NCBI GenBank assembly: GCA_913777465.1
Contig: CAJYRQ010000016.1
Span: forward strand, 1-58,775
Direction: 5' to 3'
DNA from: an uncultured Chryseobacterium sp.
GTDB taxonomy: Bacteria; Bacteroidota; Bacteroidia; Flavobacteriales; Weeksellaceae
Length of the DNA stretch: 58,775 nucleotides
The notes beneath the pieces are model-generated. The model was not told the DNA's origin and searched no databases. It was given only the letters and a program-made list of their open reading frames with translations. The position numbers and the translations under genes are program-made. Shown here one piece after another: positions 36,129 through 45,231 of this stretch (position 1 is the first letter of the stretch; the number at the start of each line of letters is the position of its first letter).

Positions 36129-37112
36129 TCACTCATCCGGAAAAACAATTCCTGCGAGATTCCGGATCCTGTCTAAAGTCTGCATCAATAAAATACTGTA
36201 AGCGTGCGGAACCACAGTACTTTGGGTATTTCCTTCCAAAAGACAGCGGGTAGCATGCCGGGCTTCATACTGATATCCCAAACCTCCTTCTTTTTCCGTC
36301 CGGATAACCGTCTTTTTTCCATCAGCATCCTGTTCCAGAACAGATGTCGAATCGTAGAAAGGAGCCGTTAGTTTCAGCCTGCCCAAAGTTCCGCAGATTT
36401 CGACCTCCGTTTCCAGATTTGCAGAGATTGAGGAAAATAAACTGGCCATCGCTCCATTTTGATATTTAAAAACAACAGCGCATTGTTCGTCGATTCCCTG
36501 CGCGGTAGAATTAATGCTGACGCTGATCTCATCAGGTTCTCCCAAAATATCCAAAGCGGCAAACACATTGTAAATCCCGATATCCATCAGCGAGCCGCCT
36601 CCGAGTTCAGGGTTTAACAGACGGGAGTCAGGTTTCGCGTTCGCCTGAAAACCAAAATTGGCACGAACCATTTTTATTGCTCCCAATTCTCCGCTTTTAA
36701 CGATATCAAGCATTTTCTGATAATGGGGAAGAAATTTCGTCCATAAAGCATCCATCAGGAATACATTTTTCCGGCGGGCCAGACCGATCATTTCCGAAGC
36801 CTGCTTTGCATTCAGGGCAAAAGGTTTTTCGCAGAGTACGGCTTTTCCATGGTTCAGGCAAAGTAAAGTATTTGGATGATGAAGATGATTGGGCGTTGCA
36901 ATATAAACGATGTCGATTTCGTTGCATGCTGCCAATTCTTCATAACTTCCGAAACTTAACGGAATATCAAATTCTCCGCAGAAAACTTTCGCACCCTGTA
37001 GCGAACGGGAACCCACAGCTACCAGTTCGGCATTTTCCACCCGTTTAAGGTCCGATGCAAACTTATGGGCAATGGTTCCCGTTCCCAGAATTCCCCAGCG
37101 TATTTTATTCAT
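36129..37112 (-). CDS. Gfo/Idh/MocA family oxidoreductase
   Basis: 327 residues. N-terminal Rossmann fold 'WGILGTGTIAHKFASDLK' and 'EKPFALN' (the family's Lys in EKP) are followed by the alpha/beta C-terminal domain with 'GGGSLMDIGIYNV', where Asp and His-equivalent residues act. These enzymes oxidise or reduce sugars or dihydrodiols with NAD(P). The position between transketolase and galactokinase suggests a pentose or hexose dehydrogenase or epimerase; the substrate is not shown. No signal peptide: cytoplasmic. Confidence 0.9.
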   Translation of the reverse strand: MNKIRWGILGTGTIAHKFASDLKRVENAELVAVGSRSLQGAKVFCGEFDIPLSFGSYEELAACNEIDIVYIATPNHLHHPNTLLCLNHGKAVLCEKPFALNAKQASEMIGLARRKNVFLMDALWTKFLPHYQKMLDIVKSGELGAIKMVRANFGFQANAKPDSRLLNPELGGGSLMDIGIYNVFAALDILGEPDEISVSINSTAQGIDEQCAVVFKYQNGAMASLFSSISANLETEVEICGTLGRLKLTAPFYDSTSVLEQDADGKKTVIRTEKEGGLGYQYEARHATRCLLEGNTQSTVVPHAYSILLMQTLDRIRNLAGIVFPDE

Positions 37113-37257
37113 CTTCTTTTGATTGGTTGATAAACAATTTCAATTAATAAATTAATATCTTCTGTAATGATGTTCACAAAAGGAACATCCGGCATCCTTC
37201 TTCCAGCCAGATCACCTGATTTCTAATTCGGGTTCACGTTACAATTACGTTTAAAGC

Positions 37258-38211
37258 TTATTTCCTTTTCATTACCTTTTTAGCGGCTTCCACGATATCG
37301 TCGGCCGTCAGTCCGTATTTTTCCATCAGCTGGTCGGGTGTCCCGCTTTCTCCGAAACTGTCGTTTACCGCAACATATTCCTGCGGTGCCAGATGTTCGG
37401 TGATGAGAAGCTGCGCCACGCTGTCGCCTAATCCGCCCAGACGGTTGTGTTCTTCAGCCGTAACCACACAGCCTGTTTTTTTAACGGAATTAAGAATCGC
37501 TTCGGTATCCAGCGGCTTGATGGTGTGGATGTTGATGATTTCCGCATCAATACCCTGCTCTTCCAGGATTTCACCGGCTTTGATGGCTTCCCAGACCAGA
37601 TGCCCGGTGGCAACAATCGTTACATCCTTTCCCTCGTTCACCATCCAGGCTTTGCCGATTTCGAAAGTTTGGTTTTCATCGGTAAAAACCGGAATCACAG
37701 GACGTCCGAAACGCAGGTACACCGGACCGTCGTGATCGGCAATGGCAATGGTAGCCGCTTTGGTCTGATTGTAATCGCAGGTGTTGATGACCGTCATTCC
37801 CGGCAGCATCTTCATCAGCCCGATGTCTTCCAGGATCTGGTGGGTGGCCCCGTCTTCCCCCAAGGTAAGCCCGGCATGGGAAGCGCAGATTTTCACGTTT
37901 TTCCCGGAATACGCCACCGACTGGCGGATCTGGTCGTACACCCGTCCCGTGGAAAAGTTGGCAAAGGTTCCCGTAAACGGAATTTTACCTTCGATGGCCA
38001 AGCCGGCCGCCATTCCGATCATATTGGCTTCGGCAATGCCGACCTGGAAGAAACGTTCCGGTGCTTTCTCAATAAACTTTTCCATTTTCAGGGAACCGAT
38101 AAGGTCGGCGCAAAGGGCCACGACTTCCGGATTTTTATCGGCCAGCTCTGCCAAGCCGGCCCCGAAACCGCTCCGGGTATCTTTTTTTTCTGTGTAGGTA
38201 TATTTTCTCAT
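37258..38211 (-). CDS. Transketolase, C-terminal subunit
   Basis: 317 residues forming the Pyr and C-terminal domains of a split transketolase. 'GIAEANMIGMAAGLAIEGKIPF' carries the catalytic Glu that activates thiamine diphosphate, and 'GLTLGEDGATHQILEDIG' the conserved His region. It works only with the N-terminal subunit at 38983, in the non-oxidative pentose phosphate pathway. Unusually, 771 nt of repeats lie between the two subunit genes, which are normally adjacent. Confidence 0.95.
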   Translation of the reverse strand: MRKYTYTEKKDTRSGFGAGLAELADKNPEVVALCADLIGSLKMEKFIEKAPERFFQVGIAEANMIGMAAGLAIEGKIPFTGTFANFSTGRVYDQIRQSVAYSGKNVKICASHAGLTLGEDGATHQILEDIGLMKMLPGMTVINTCDYNQTKAATIAIADHDGPVYLRFGRPVIPVFTDENQTFEIGKAWMVNEGKDVTIVATGHLVWEAIKAGEILEEQGIDAEIINIHTIKPLDTEAILNSVKKTGCVVTAEEHNRLGGLGDSVAQLLITEHLAPQEYVAVNDSFGESGTPDQLMEKYGLTADDIVEAAKKVMKRK

Positions 38212-38223
38212 TGTTTAAATTTG

Positions 38224-38318
38224 TTGGTTGTTGTTGATTTTTAACGCAAAGCCCGCAAAGATTTTTTTTTATCTTATTGTGGATATTTTTCGTTCGCAAA
38301 GGCGTAAACTCAGCTAAG
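38224..38318. repeat. Direct repeat copy A in the transketolase gap
   Basis: About 95 bp: TTGGTTGTTGTTG, TTTTTAACGCAAAGCCCGC, AAAGATTTTTTTTT, ATCTTATTG, ATATTTTTCGTTCGCAAAGG, CGTAAACTCAGCTAAG. Copy B is nearly the same. Confidence 0.92.
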
Positions 38319-38420
38319 GAATTCACAACTGGATTTCAAATTATTTTGATAACCCGCTTAAATCAGCTTGCCTTTTATGAAACTTTGCTTAACTAAATTG
38401 TTTAATAATCGCCGAATGTA

Positions 38421-38515
38421 TTGGTTGTTATTGGTTTTTAACGCAAAGCCCGCAAAGATTTTTTTTATCTTATTGAGAATATTTTTCGTTCGCAAAGGCG
38501 TAAACTCAGCTAAGA
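38421..38515. repeat. Direct repeat copy B in the transketolase gap
   Basis: Same blocks and order as 38224-38318 with only a few changes, about 100 bp downstream of copy A. Together with the palindromic element that follows it fills the space between the two transketolase subunit genes. Confidence 0.92.
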
Positions 38516-38588
38516 AAGTGGATTTCTCAAGGGAATTTTATCCGATGTTTGACAAAATATTTCTTTTTAATGAATACTAAAAACTGTA

Positions 38589-38754
38589 CAGGTCACCTCT
38601 ACGAGGTTTTGTGATGCTGAATTCTCTAAATCTATTATCAGTTTGCTCCTATGGAGCATTTATTATTCTAAGCCTATTAAATTAACGCCACAGCGTGGCG
38701 AACTGTTAATAGAAAAATTGATTCCAGAGCATCAAGCTCCGCAGGGGCGACCTG
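38589..38754. mobile_element. Non-coding palindromic element with terminal inverted repeats
   Basis: Ends are CAGGTCACC (38589-38597) and GGCGACCTG (38746-38754), an inverted repeat with one mismatch. Inside are perfect palindromes with 3-nt loops: ACCTC-TAC-GAGGT (38595-38607), TGCTCC-TAT-GGAGCA (38644-38658) and CGCCAC-AGC-GTGGCG (38686-38700), plus GCTCC-GCA-GGGGC (38736-38748). No protein is encoded. The size and layout fit a MITE- or REP-like element. A short CTTCGACAGGCTCAGGATA sequence follows at 38927-38945. Confidence 0.6.
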
Positions 38755-38982
38755 CAAAAAGTAAACATCAGAGCAAATTCACTTGTCCTTCGAAAAAAAT
38801 ATTTATCTTTTGATTTTTATTATAATTAATTTGTTTGGAACGGCGAATTTATCTCTTTTGAGTTATTTTTTATTTGAATCGATGAATCTCCCCCTATTTC
38901 TCGCAGCCCGGCTTGAGTGGAAACCCTTCGACAGGCTCAGGATAAACTATAGACGGATTAAGCTGCCCATATCTTTATTCAA

Positions 38983-39828
38983 TTAATAATCGCCCAGGGT
39001 TTCTTCCAGTTGATCCAGTGCTTTGGCCAGCTGTTCGTCATTCGGAGCTTTTCCGTGCCAGGCGTGGCTTCCCATCATGTAATCGACTCCGTAACCCATT
39101 CCCGTTTTTAGTAAGATACAGATCGGCTGGCCTTTTCCGGCTAATGATTTTGCTTCATCCAGGACGTTAAGGATTTTCTCCATATCGTTTCCGTTTTCCA
39201 CTTCCAGCACTTTCCAGCCAAAGGCTTCAAATTTTTCCTTTAGATTGCCTAAAGAAAGGACTTTAGAGGTCGGGCCGTCAATCTGCTGCCCGTTGTAATC
39301 TACGCTGGCAATCAGGTTATCCATCTTGTTGTGGGCAGCATACATAATGGCTTCCCAATTCTGACCTTCCTGCAATTCGCCGTCACCGTGAAGACTGAAA
39401 ACAAGATGCGCATCTTTGTTCAGTTTTTTTCCGGCTGCATGACCGATGGCGACCGACATTCCCTGCCCCAGCGAACCCGATGCAATGCGGACTCCCGGAA
39501 GATGTTCATGCGTGGTCGGATGGCCCTGAAGACGGGAATTGAGTTTCCTGAAAGTTGCCAGTTCCGATTTATCGAAATAGCCGGCGTGGGCCAGAACGCT
39601 GTAAAAAACCGGGGAGATGTGACCGTTTGAAAGATAAAAGACGTCTTCTCCTTTTCCCGTCATATCGAAACCTTCTTTTCTTTCCATCGCATCGAAATAC
39701 AGGGCGACCAGAAAATCGGTACAGCCTAATGAACCGCCGGGATGACCCGACTGGCAGGCGTGAACCATTCTTACGATATCCCTCCGAACCTGCGAAGCGA
39801 TGTTTTTTAATTTTGAAATATCGTGCAT
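38983..39828 (-). CDS. Transketolase, N-terminal subunit
   Basis: 281 residues forming the thiamine-diphosphate PP domain of a split transketolase: 'GHPGGSLGCTDFLVALYF' near the start, 'GSLGQGMSVAIGHA' and the 'HGDGELQEGQNWEA...DYNGQQIDG' cofactor/metal motif. It needs the C-terminal subunit encoded at 37258. It follows transaldolase by only 5 nt, so these two are an operon; the downstream partner gene is separated by repeats. Confidence 0.95.
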   Translation of the reverse strand: MHDISKLKNIASQVRRDIVRMVHACQSGHPGGSLGCTDFLVALYFDAMERKEGFDMTGKGEDVFYLSNGHISPVFYSVLAHAGYFDKSELATFRKLNSRLQGHPTTHEHLPGVRIASGSLGQGMSVAIGHAAGKKLNKDAHLVFSLHGDGELQEGQNWEAIMYAAHNKMDNLIASVDYNGQQIDGPTSKVLSLGNLKEKFEAFGWKVLEVENGNDMEKILNVLDEAKSLAGKGQPICILLKTGMGYGVDYMMGSHAWHGKAPNDEQLAKALDQLEETLGDY

Positions 39829-39833
39829 CCTGA

Positions 39834-40487
39834 TTATTGCATTTTTTGTGAATCTTTGATGAACTGCTCCAGGCCATTATCCGTTAAAGGATGTTTCAAA
39901 AGCGACAAGATCGGAGGCAGCGGACAGGTAACCACATCGGCACCGATTTTTGCACAGTTGATGATGTGCATGCTGTGGCGTACGGAAGCCGCAAGAATCT
40001 CCGTTTCGTATCCGAAGTTATCGAAAATCGTCCGGATCTCCTGAATCAGATGCAGCCCGTCGGTCGATACATCGTCCAGCCTTCCCAAAAACGGGGAAAC
40101 ATACGTAGCTCCGGCTTTTGCCGCCAGGAGGGCTTGTCCTGCAGACAAAATCAGGGTACAGTTGGTACGGATTCCTTTTTCAGAAAAATACTTAATGGCT
40201 TTAATGCCGTCCTTTGTAATCGGAACTTTCACAACGATCTGCGGGTGCAGCGCAGCCAGCTCCTCTCCTTCGGCGATCATTTCATCATAAGTGATTCCCA
40301 ATACTTCCGCACTTACGTCGCCATCTACAATTTCACAAATTTCAAGGTAATGCTTCAGAATGTTATGCTTCCCGGAAACACCTTCTTTGGCCATCAGTGA
40401 AGGATTGGTCGTAACGCCGTCAAGGATTCCCAAAGCATTCGCCTCTTCTATCATGGCTAGATTGGCCGTGTCGATAAAAAATTTCAT
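39834..40487 (-). CDS. Transaldolase, FSA/TalC type
   Basis: 217 residues, '[20 protein letters not shown]' with the Schiff-base Lys87 in 'QIVVKVPIT'. The short length is typical of fructose-6-phosphate aldolase-like transaldolases. In Bacteroidota with split transketolase such proteins act as transaldolase in the pentose phosphate pathway. It is the first gene of the minus-strand sugar-phosphate operon and has two palindromes just upstream. Confidence 0.95.
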   Translation of the reverse strand: MKFFIDTANLAMIEEANALGILDGVTTNPSLMAKEGVSGKHNILKHYLEICEIVDGDVSAEVLGITYDEMIAEGEELAALHPQIVVKVPITKDGIKAIKYFSEKGIRTNCTLILSAGQALLAAKAGATYVSPFLGRLDDVSTDGLHLIQEIRTIFDNFGYETEILAASVRHSMHIINCAKIGADVVTCPLPPILSLLKHPLTDNGLEQFIKDSQKMQ

Positions 40488-40509
40488 TTAAAATAAAGTT
40501 GGTTTTATA

Positions 40510-40530
40510 TAAGTGTTAAATATACACTTA
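40510..40530. promoter_or_regulatory. Palindrome TAAGTGT-N7-ACACTTA upstream of transaldolase
   Basis: Perfect 7-bp arms (40510-40516 and 40524-40530), 23 nt before the transaldolase ATG. A related half-site AAGTGTAAG occurs at 40593-40601. The GTGT/ACAC half-sites also form the dyad at 51507, so both may be sites of a NrtR/AraR-type regulator; this is an inference. Confidence 0.45.
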
Positions 40531-40540
40531 ATTTAATAAG

Positions 40541-40558
40541 CAGACAAATTCCTGTCTG
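40541..40558. promoter_or_regulatory. Palindrome CAGACA-N6-TGTCTG upstream of transaldolase
   Basis: Perfect 6-bp arms, placed 10 nt upstream of the first palindrome. It may be an operator or a leader hairpin. Confidence 0.4.
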
Positions 40559-40617
40559 TAAAGAAAAGATGAATGGTCTATTTAAAAAAACAAGTGTAAG
40601 TAAAAATCAAATTTAAA

Positions 40618-40654
40618 TTTCCCGCAAATGGATTTCTGTTTCATCTGCGGGAAA
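40618..40654 (-). terminator. Hairpin after the GH67 gene
   Basis: TTTCCCGCAAATG pairs with CATCTGCGGGAAA (13-bp arms, one mismatch). On the minus strand the tail is AT-rich but has no long T-run. It lies 36 nt past the GH67 stop and probably ends the xylan operon. Confidence 0.7.
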
Positions 40655-40689
40655 TGATATACTTTGTATCAGTCTGAATTAAATCCTGA

Positions 40690-42723
40690 TTAATTATGGT
40701 GTCCCATATTCAGTTTGATTTTCTTCAGATCTTCCAGTTCATTCACCGGACGTTCAATCTCATACGGAATCGGTCTTTTGGAAAAGGTCTGGAAGTACAG
40801 CAGGCAGGCATCTTTCCACCAAACGGCATCTTTTGCCTGGATTTTCAGCTTGGATTGAACCTCGGAAAAACGCTGCTCATCGATGTAAGGCTGCATCCGG
40901 TCCCAGGTTTTCTGGTATTCCCTTACCTGATGAACTCCTGAATCGTATTTGTAGCACAACTCGTCCCACAGGGTCTTGCCGTCTTTCATTTTATAATCCC
41001 ACGGTACATGATGGAACCACAGGATCAAATTTTCAGGACAGGTTTCGATGTTTCCATAGATTTCATTCAAAGGCGGGAAATACTGAGAAACGGCATTGCT
41101 TCCGGTTTTAGTACGGTCGAAGCCGAGTCCGTTGGCGTCTGCCTGGTGGTAATATACCGGCGACCAATCCGGTCTTCCGCCTTTGTAATTCCCCCACGGT
41201 TCCGGACCGTAATGGTGGTTTCCGGCAAAAATGTGGTGGAGGCCCAAAGGCATCATGTAATCGACAACGGTTTCCCGGGAAGTCAGCATGATCTGTTTCA
41301 CCGGATTTACAAACTCCGGCTTGTCGGTAAAGGTCATTTTAATCCATTCGTCGGCGATCTGCTCTGAAGTCAGCTCATGATTCCAGGCCAGTCTTCCGAA
41401 CGCGTACCAGTTGGATTGCGCAAACTGATGGCCGGTCCAGTTGGTATCTTCGCCGATATTGGCAACCGCTGAAATGGCGGTTACTCTTCCGGGCCTTAAA
41501 GTACCATCGGTAATTTTGGCAATGGTTGATCCTTTTCCGTTGGCATAGGTATCGCTTTCCAGCGTTTCTTTAAACAGCGGTGCCAGATAAGCCAGGTGAT
41601 TAGCCTGTCCCAGATATTCCTGTGTAATCTGAAACTCCACCATTTCCGGCGTTTTTCTCAAGGCTCCGAAAAGCGGGTTAAAGGCTTCCCTGGGCTGGAA
41701 ATCTACCGGCCCGTTCTTGATCTGGATAATTACATTGTCCCTGAATTTCCCATCCAGCGGAACAAATTCCAGATAGGCCTGCTTGGCACGGTCTTCCTTG
41801 CTCGGACTGTACACAAACGCTCTCCACATGACGATTCCACCGTAAGGTTTCAGCACATCGGCCATCATATTGGCACCGTCGGCATGGGTCCTTCCGTAAT
41901 CCTGCGGTCCCGGCTGCCCTTCGGAATTGGCTTTCACCAGGAATCCGCCGAAGTCCGGGATCAGCTTGTAAATTTCAGCAGCCTTTTCTTTCCACCATTT
42001 CTGGACGTCTTTGTTCAACGGATCCGAATTTTCCAGTCCGCCCAAAACTTTTGGGGAAGAGAAGTTTACCGAAAGGTATACTTTAATTCCGTAAGGCCTG
42101 AAAATATCCGCCAGTACCTTTACTTTTTTCAGGTAATCTTCCCGAAGCATATTCGGTGAAGCATTTACGTTATTTAATACGGTCGCGTTGATTCCGACCG
42201 AAGCATTTGCTCTTGCGTATTCTTCATATCTCGGCGAAACGGTATTGGGCAGGTCTTCCCATTTCCATAACGAATGTCCGGCATATCCACGCTCAATACT
42301 TCCGTCCAGATTATCCCAATGGTTCAGGATCCGCACATCGTAAGACGGTTTTTCGGTAATATTCAGATTGTTGAGATTGGCGTTGGTCTGCTGCAGCCTG
42401 AGCATATGGTACACCCCATACAGCAGTCCGGCTTCTTTCGGTGCCGAAACAACGATTTTTTCAGGGGAAGAGGTTATCCGGTAACCGTCTTTGAGGTTTT
42501 TCAGTGATTTTTCCAGCCTGAGTTCCACCGTTTGTCCCTGCCAATGGCCGGTCAGTTCTTTCCGGGCAATGTTCAGGGTCGGGCTGTTGCCTTTAGCCAT
42601 GATCTTTTCAGAGGATATTCCGTTTTTTGCCGGAAACCGGAGCCAGAGCTGACTTCCGTCTTCGGCGAAAATCATCATCGGAACCATCAGGAATATTATA
42701 AGGTACATTCGGAAATACTGCAT
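40690..42723 (-). CDS. GH67 xylan alpha-1,2-glucuronidase
   Basis: 677 residues from the ATG at 42723 ('MQYFRMYLIIFLMVPMMIFA', a signal peptide); the earlier in-frame codons are rejected because the signal sequence would lie inside. The GH67 hallmark 'EGQPGPQDYGRTHADGANMM' is present, 'FVPLDGKF' holds the family's catalytic Asp and 'FQPREAFNPLFG' the Glu. It removes 4-O-methylglucuronic acid from the non-reducing end of xylo-oligosaccharides, probably in the periplasm. Last gene of the xylan operon, separated from GH43 by repeats. Confidence 0.95.
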   Translation of the reverse strand: MQYFRMYLIIFLMVPMMIFAEDGSQLWLRFPAKNGISSEKIMAKGNSPTLNIARKELTGHWQGQTVELRLEKSLKNLKDGYRITSSPEKIVVSAPKEAGLLYGVYHMLRLQQTNANLNNLNITEKPSYDVRILNHWDNLDGSIERGYAGHSLWKWEDLPNTVSPRYEEYARANASVGINATVLNNVNASPNMLREDYLKKVKVLADIFRPYGIKVYLSVNFSSPKVLGGLENSDPLNKDVQKWWKEKAAEIYKLIPDFGGFLVKANSEGQPGPQDYGRTHADGANMMADVLKPYGGIVMWRAFVYSPSKEDRAKQAYLEFVPLDGKFRDNVIIQIKNGPVDFQPREAFNPLFGALRKTPEMVEFQITQEYLGQANHLAYLAPLFKETLESDTYANGKGSTIAKITDGTLRPGRVTAISAVANIGEDTNWTGHQFAQSNWYAFGRLAWNHELTSEQIADEWIKMTFTDKPEFVNPVKQIMLTSRETVVDYMMPLGLHHIFAGNHHYGPEPWGNYKGGRPDWSPVYYHQADANGLGFDRTKTGSNAVSQYFPPLNEIYGNIETCPENLILWFHHVPWDYKMKDGKTLWDELCYKYDSGVHQVREYQKTWDRMQPYIDEQRFSEVQSKLKIQAKDAVWWKDACLLYFQTFSKRPIPYEIERPVNELEDLKKIKLNMGHHN

Positions 42724-42788
42724 CGGATTTGTTTTAATTTTATTTGAATTGAACAGGGCTTGCCTGCTATATTTTTCCAAAGGTTTTT

Positions 42789-42925
42789 ACCTATGGCTGT
42801 TGTTGTTGAACCCTGCGGATTCTTCTATCTTCTTCCATAGGTTGCACCTATGGCTACTTTTGTTGAACCCTTCGGGTTCTGATAAAGGAAACAAACTTTG
42901 TCAAAGTTTTGAGCTTTGACAAAGT
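42789..42925. repeat. Palindrome cluster between GH43 and GH67
   Basis: A block beginning ACCTATGGCT and ending in a GAACCC palindrome occurs twice (about 42789-42822 and 42846-42879). Palindromes with 3-nt loops: GAACCC-TGC-GGATTC (42808-42822), CCATAGGT-TGC-ACCTATGG (42835-42853), GAACCC-TTC-GGGTTC (42865-42879). Then a 12-bp perfect inverted repeat, ACTTTGTCAAAG (42895-42906) and CTTTGACAAAGT (42914-42925). It may adjust mRNA stability within the operon. Confidence 0.85.
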
Positions 42926-42957
42926 GGATTGCCGGAAAACCGGAAGGCTGATCAGAC

Positions 42958-43932
42958 TTATTGATTTTCTTGCAGTCCTTCGATGGTTTTTATTTTGCCA
43001 TCGTTATCGTATTCGATTTCCACGACTTTCATGCTTCTCAGCCATGTTCTGCCGCCGCTGGGAACGGAATCGTGGAAGAACAGGTACCATTTTCCTTCAA
43101 ACTCCACAATGCTGTGGTGGGTGGTCCACCCTACTACCGGTGTCAGAATTTCTCCCTGGAAGATAAACGGACCGTAAGGATTATCACCGGTCGCATAGCA
43201 GATCAGATGCGTATCGCCTGTTGAATAAGAGAAATAATACTTCCCGTTATATTTGTGCATCCAGGAAGCCTCAAAAAAGCGGTGCTTGTCGCCATGCAAT
43301 AAAGGATTTCCGTTTTCGTCAAGAATCAGAACATCTTTCGGCTCTTCACCGAATTCCAGCATATCATCGCTTAACATCACCACTTTTGATGGAATGGCCG
43401 GTTTGTCGTTATTCGGGATTACCGCAGATTCAAGGGCTTTGTTGTTACGGTACCGTTGCAATTGTCCGCCCCAGATGCCTCCAAAGTACATATAGTGTTT
43501 CCCGTTGTCTTCAAACAGACAAGGATCAATACTATAGCTTCCCATCATCGGATGTTTTTCCGGAATGAAAGGCCCATACGGCTTGTCGCTTACCGCTACA
43601 CCGATCCTGAAAATGTCGTTTTTATCTTTCAACGGAAAATACATATAGTACTTACCGTCTTTATGGGCGACGTCACAATCCCACAACTGTCTCCCCGACC
43701 ATGGAATATCTTTTACCGAAAGAACAACCCCGTGATCCGTAATCTCACCATTTTCCACGTTATCAAGGGAGAAAACGTGGTAATCATTCATATCGAAATG
43801 GTCGCCGTTGTCATTTTCTTCGATGCCGCTTTCACGGTCGTGGGAGGGATAGATGTACAGTTTGCCTTCAAAAACGTGTACGGAAGGATCCGCCATATAG
43901 TCTTTCGGGAAAAGGTATTTTGCTTTATTCAT
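42958..43932 (-). CDS. GH43 beta-xylosidase/alpha-L-arabinofuranosidase
   Basis: 324 residues, no signal peptide, so probably cytoplasmic. A five-bladed beta-propeller is suggested by repeated 'G(K)YY(M/F)(Y/F)' strands. The GH43 catalytic set is visible: base Asp15 ('YMADPSVHV'), pKa modulator Asp136 ('SIDPCLF') and acid Glu221 ('FFEASWMH'). It would cleave imported xylo- or arabino-oligosaccharides with inversion. Same strand and operon as GH10 upstream (149-nt gap containing a palindrome). Confidence 0.93.
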   Translation of the reverse strand: MNKAKYLFPKDYMADPSVHVFEGKLYIYPSHDRESGIEENDNGDHFDMNDYHVFSLDNVENGEITDHGVVLSVKDIPWSGRQLWDCDVAHKDGKYYMYFPLKDKNDIFRIGVAVSDKPYGPFIPEKHPMMGSYSIDPCLFEDNGKHYMYFGGIWGGQLQRYRNNKALESAVIPNNDKPAIPSKVVMLSDDMLEFGEEPKDVLILDENGNPLLHGDKHRFFEASWMHKYNGKYYFSYSTGDTHLICYATGDNPYGPFIFQGEILTPVVGWTTHHSIVEFEGKWYLFFHDSVPSGGRTWLRSMKVVEIEYDNDGKIKTIEGLQENQ

Positions 43933-44035
43933 TTTTTTTAGTTTAGACTTTTAAATAATAGATTGTTAGATGATACGTCTTGTAATTTAAACCTTCAAAG
44001 TTTTGAAAACCTTAAATATTTTGTGTGCATCTGCT

Positions 44036-44068
44036 AAACCTCATAGGTTTTGGAAACCTATGAGGTTT
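44036..44068. repeat. 33-bp perfect palindrome, same family as 2768-2800
   Basis: AAACCTCATAGGTTT (44036-44050), loop TGG, exact complement (44054-44068). It differs from the 2768 copy by one arm position and the loop. It lies 14 nt past the GH10 stop codon, where it could act as a terminator or RNA stabiliser. Confidence 0.88.
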
Positions 44069-44081
44069 GATATTCAGATAA

Positions 44082-45203
44082 TTATTTTTCTTTGGTCAGA
44101 TCAACGATTTTCTTCACCACCGGTTTTGCCTGATAATTTCTATCAAACAGAAGCGGGTAATCGGTTCTGCCTTTTACCGGGAAATCATTTTTCCAGGACT
44201 GGTTATCGGTAACGCCCCACAACGTGACACGTCTGATCTGATCCTGATGCCTGATGAACATCCTGAAGAAATCCAGGTACCGGGTTTCCCATTCTTTCTG
44301 AACGTTTTCAGGAAGCCCTTTGGTGTAAGGGTTCATTTTCGCTTCGTATTCCACTTTGTCGGAAACGTTGGCTGAAGTTCCCCAAGGTGAAGGCAAGGCG
44401 CTGATTTCCATCTCCGTAATATTTACCTTTACTCCTGCTGCCGCGTAATCCGTTATGGCTTTCTCATATTCTTCCAGTTTCGGATTGTCTAGCCCGACGT
44501 GGGTCTGCATTCCTACTCCATCGATCCGGATGCCACGGGATTTTAAATTATTAACGATTCTGGTTACGGTTTTTACTTTTTCCGGGAACCATTCGTTGTA
44601 ATCGTTGTAATAAAGCTCGGCATTCGGATCAGCTTCCTGTGCATACTGGAAAGCCAGCGGGATAAATTCTTCCCCCAGGATTTCGTAGAACTTGGATTTC
44701 CGATAGGTTCCGTCTTCCATAATGGCTTCGTTTACTACATCCCAGCCTTTTACCCGGCCTTTGTACCGACCCACCAACGTGGAGATATGGCTTTTCATCC
44801 GCTGTTTCAGGACTTCCGGTGAAACGTCTTTGCCATCCTTGCCTACGAAAAACCATCTCGGCAACTGGGAATGCCAAATCAACGTGTGACCGATGATGAA
44901 CATCTTGTTTTTCTCGCCGAATTCCACAAATTTATCAGCATCGCCAAAGAAAAACTGACCTTCCTGCGGCTGGATAAACATGGATTTCATACAGTTTTCG
45001 GCCACAATGGAACTGAACTGCTTTCTGATGATATCGTCAGATTTCACGTCAGTCCCGTCGATCTGCGGAAGGCTCATGGCCGTTCCGATATAGAATTTAT
45101 TTTTAAAGGCATCTTTCAGGGAATCGCCGGGCGATGTAGTCTGTGCTGTTTTACACGAAACCGTAAGGGCTAAAATTCCTAATACTGCAATGGCTTTCTT
45201 CAT
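44082..45203 (-). CDS. GH10 endo-1,4-beta-xylanase, lipoprotein
   Basis: 373 residues. A lipobox ('ILALTVSC', Cys17) follows a short signal, so it is a lipoprotein, probably on the outer membrane. The GH10 acid/base is Glu159 ('[10 protein letters not shown]') and the nucleophile Glu264 ('NITEMEIS'); '[10 protein letters not shown]' (about 106-115) is the substrate-binding signature. It cuts the xylan backbone internally. Surface exposure is inferred; no lipoprotein export signal could be checked. It is cotranscribed with the transporter upstream (59-nt gap with a palindrome). Confidence 0.96.
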   Translation of the reverse strand: MKKAIAVLGILALTVSCKTAQTTSPGDSLKDAFKNKFYIGTAMSLPQIDGTDVKSDDIIRKQFSSIVAENCMKSMFIQPQEGQFFFGDADKFVEFGEKNKMFIIGHTLIWHSQLPRWFFVGKDGKDVSPEVLKQRMKSHISTLVGRYKGRVKGWDVVNEAIMEDGTYRKSKFYEILGEEFIPLAFQYAQEADPNAELYYNDYNEWFPEKVKTVTRIVNNLKSRGIRIDGVGMQTHVGLDNPKLEEYEKAITDYAAAGVKVNITEMEISALPSPWGTSANVSDKVEYEAKMNPYTKGLPENVQKEWETRYLDFFRMFIRHQDQIRRVTLWGVTDNQSWKNDFPVKGRTDYPLLFDRNYQAKPVVKKIVDLTKEK

Positions 45204-45231
45204 ACTTATTTTTTATAATTTATCTATTAAC

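Noticed and set aside
38783-38986. 67-codon plus-strand frame in the transketolase gap
   Set aside because: It is AT-rich sequence running into a dispersed repeat and overlaps the transketolase stop region; not a gene.
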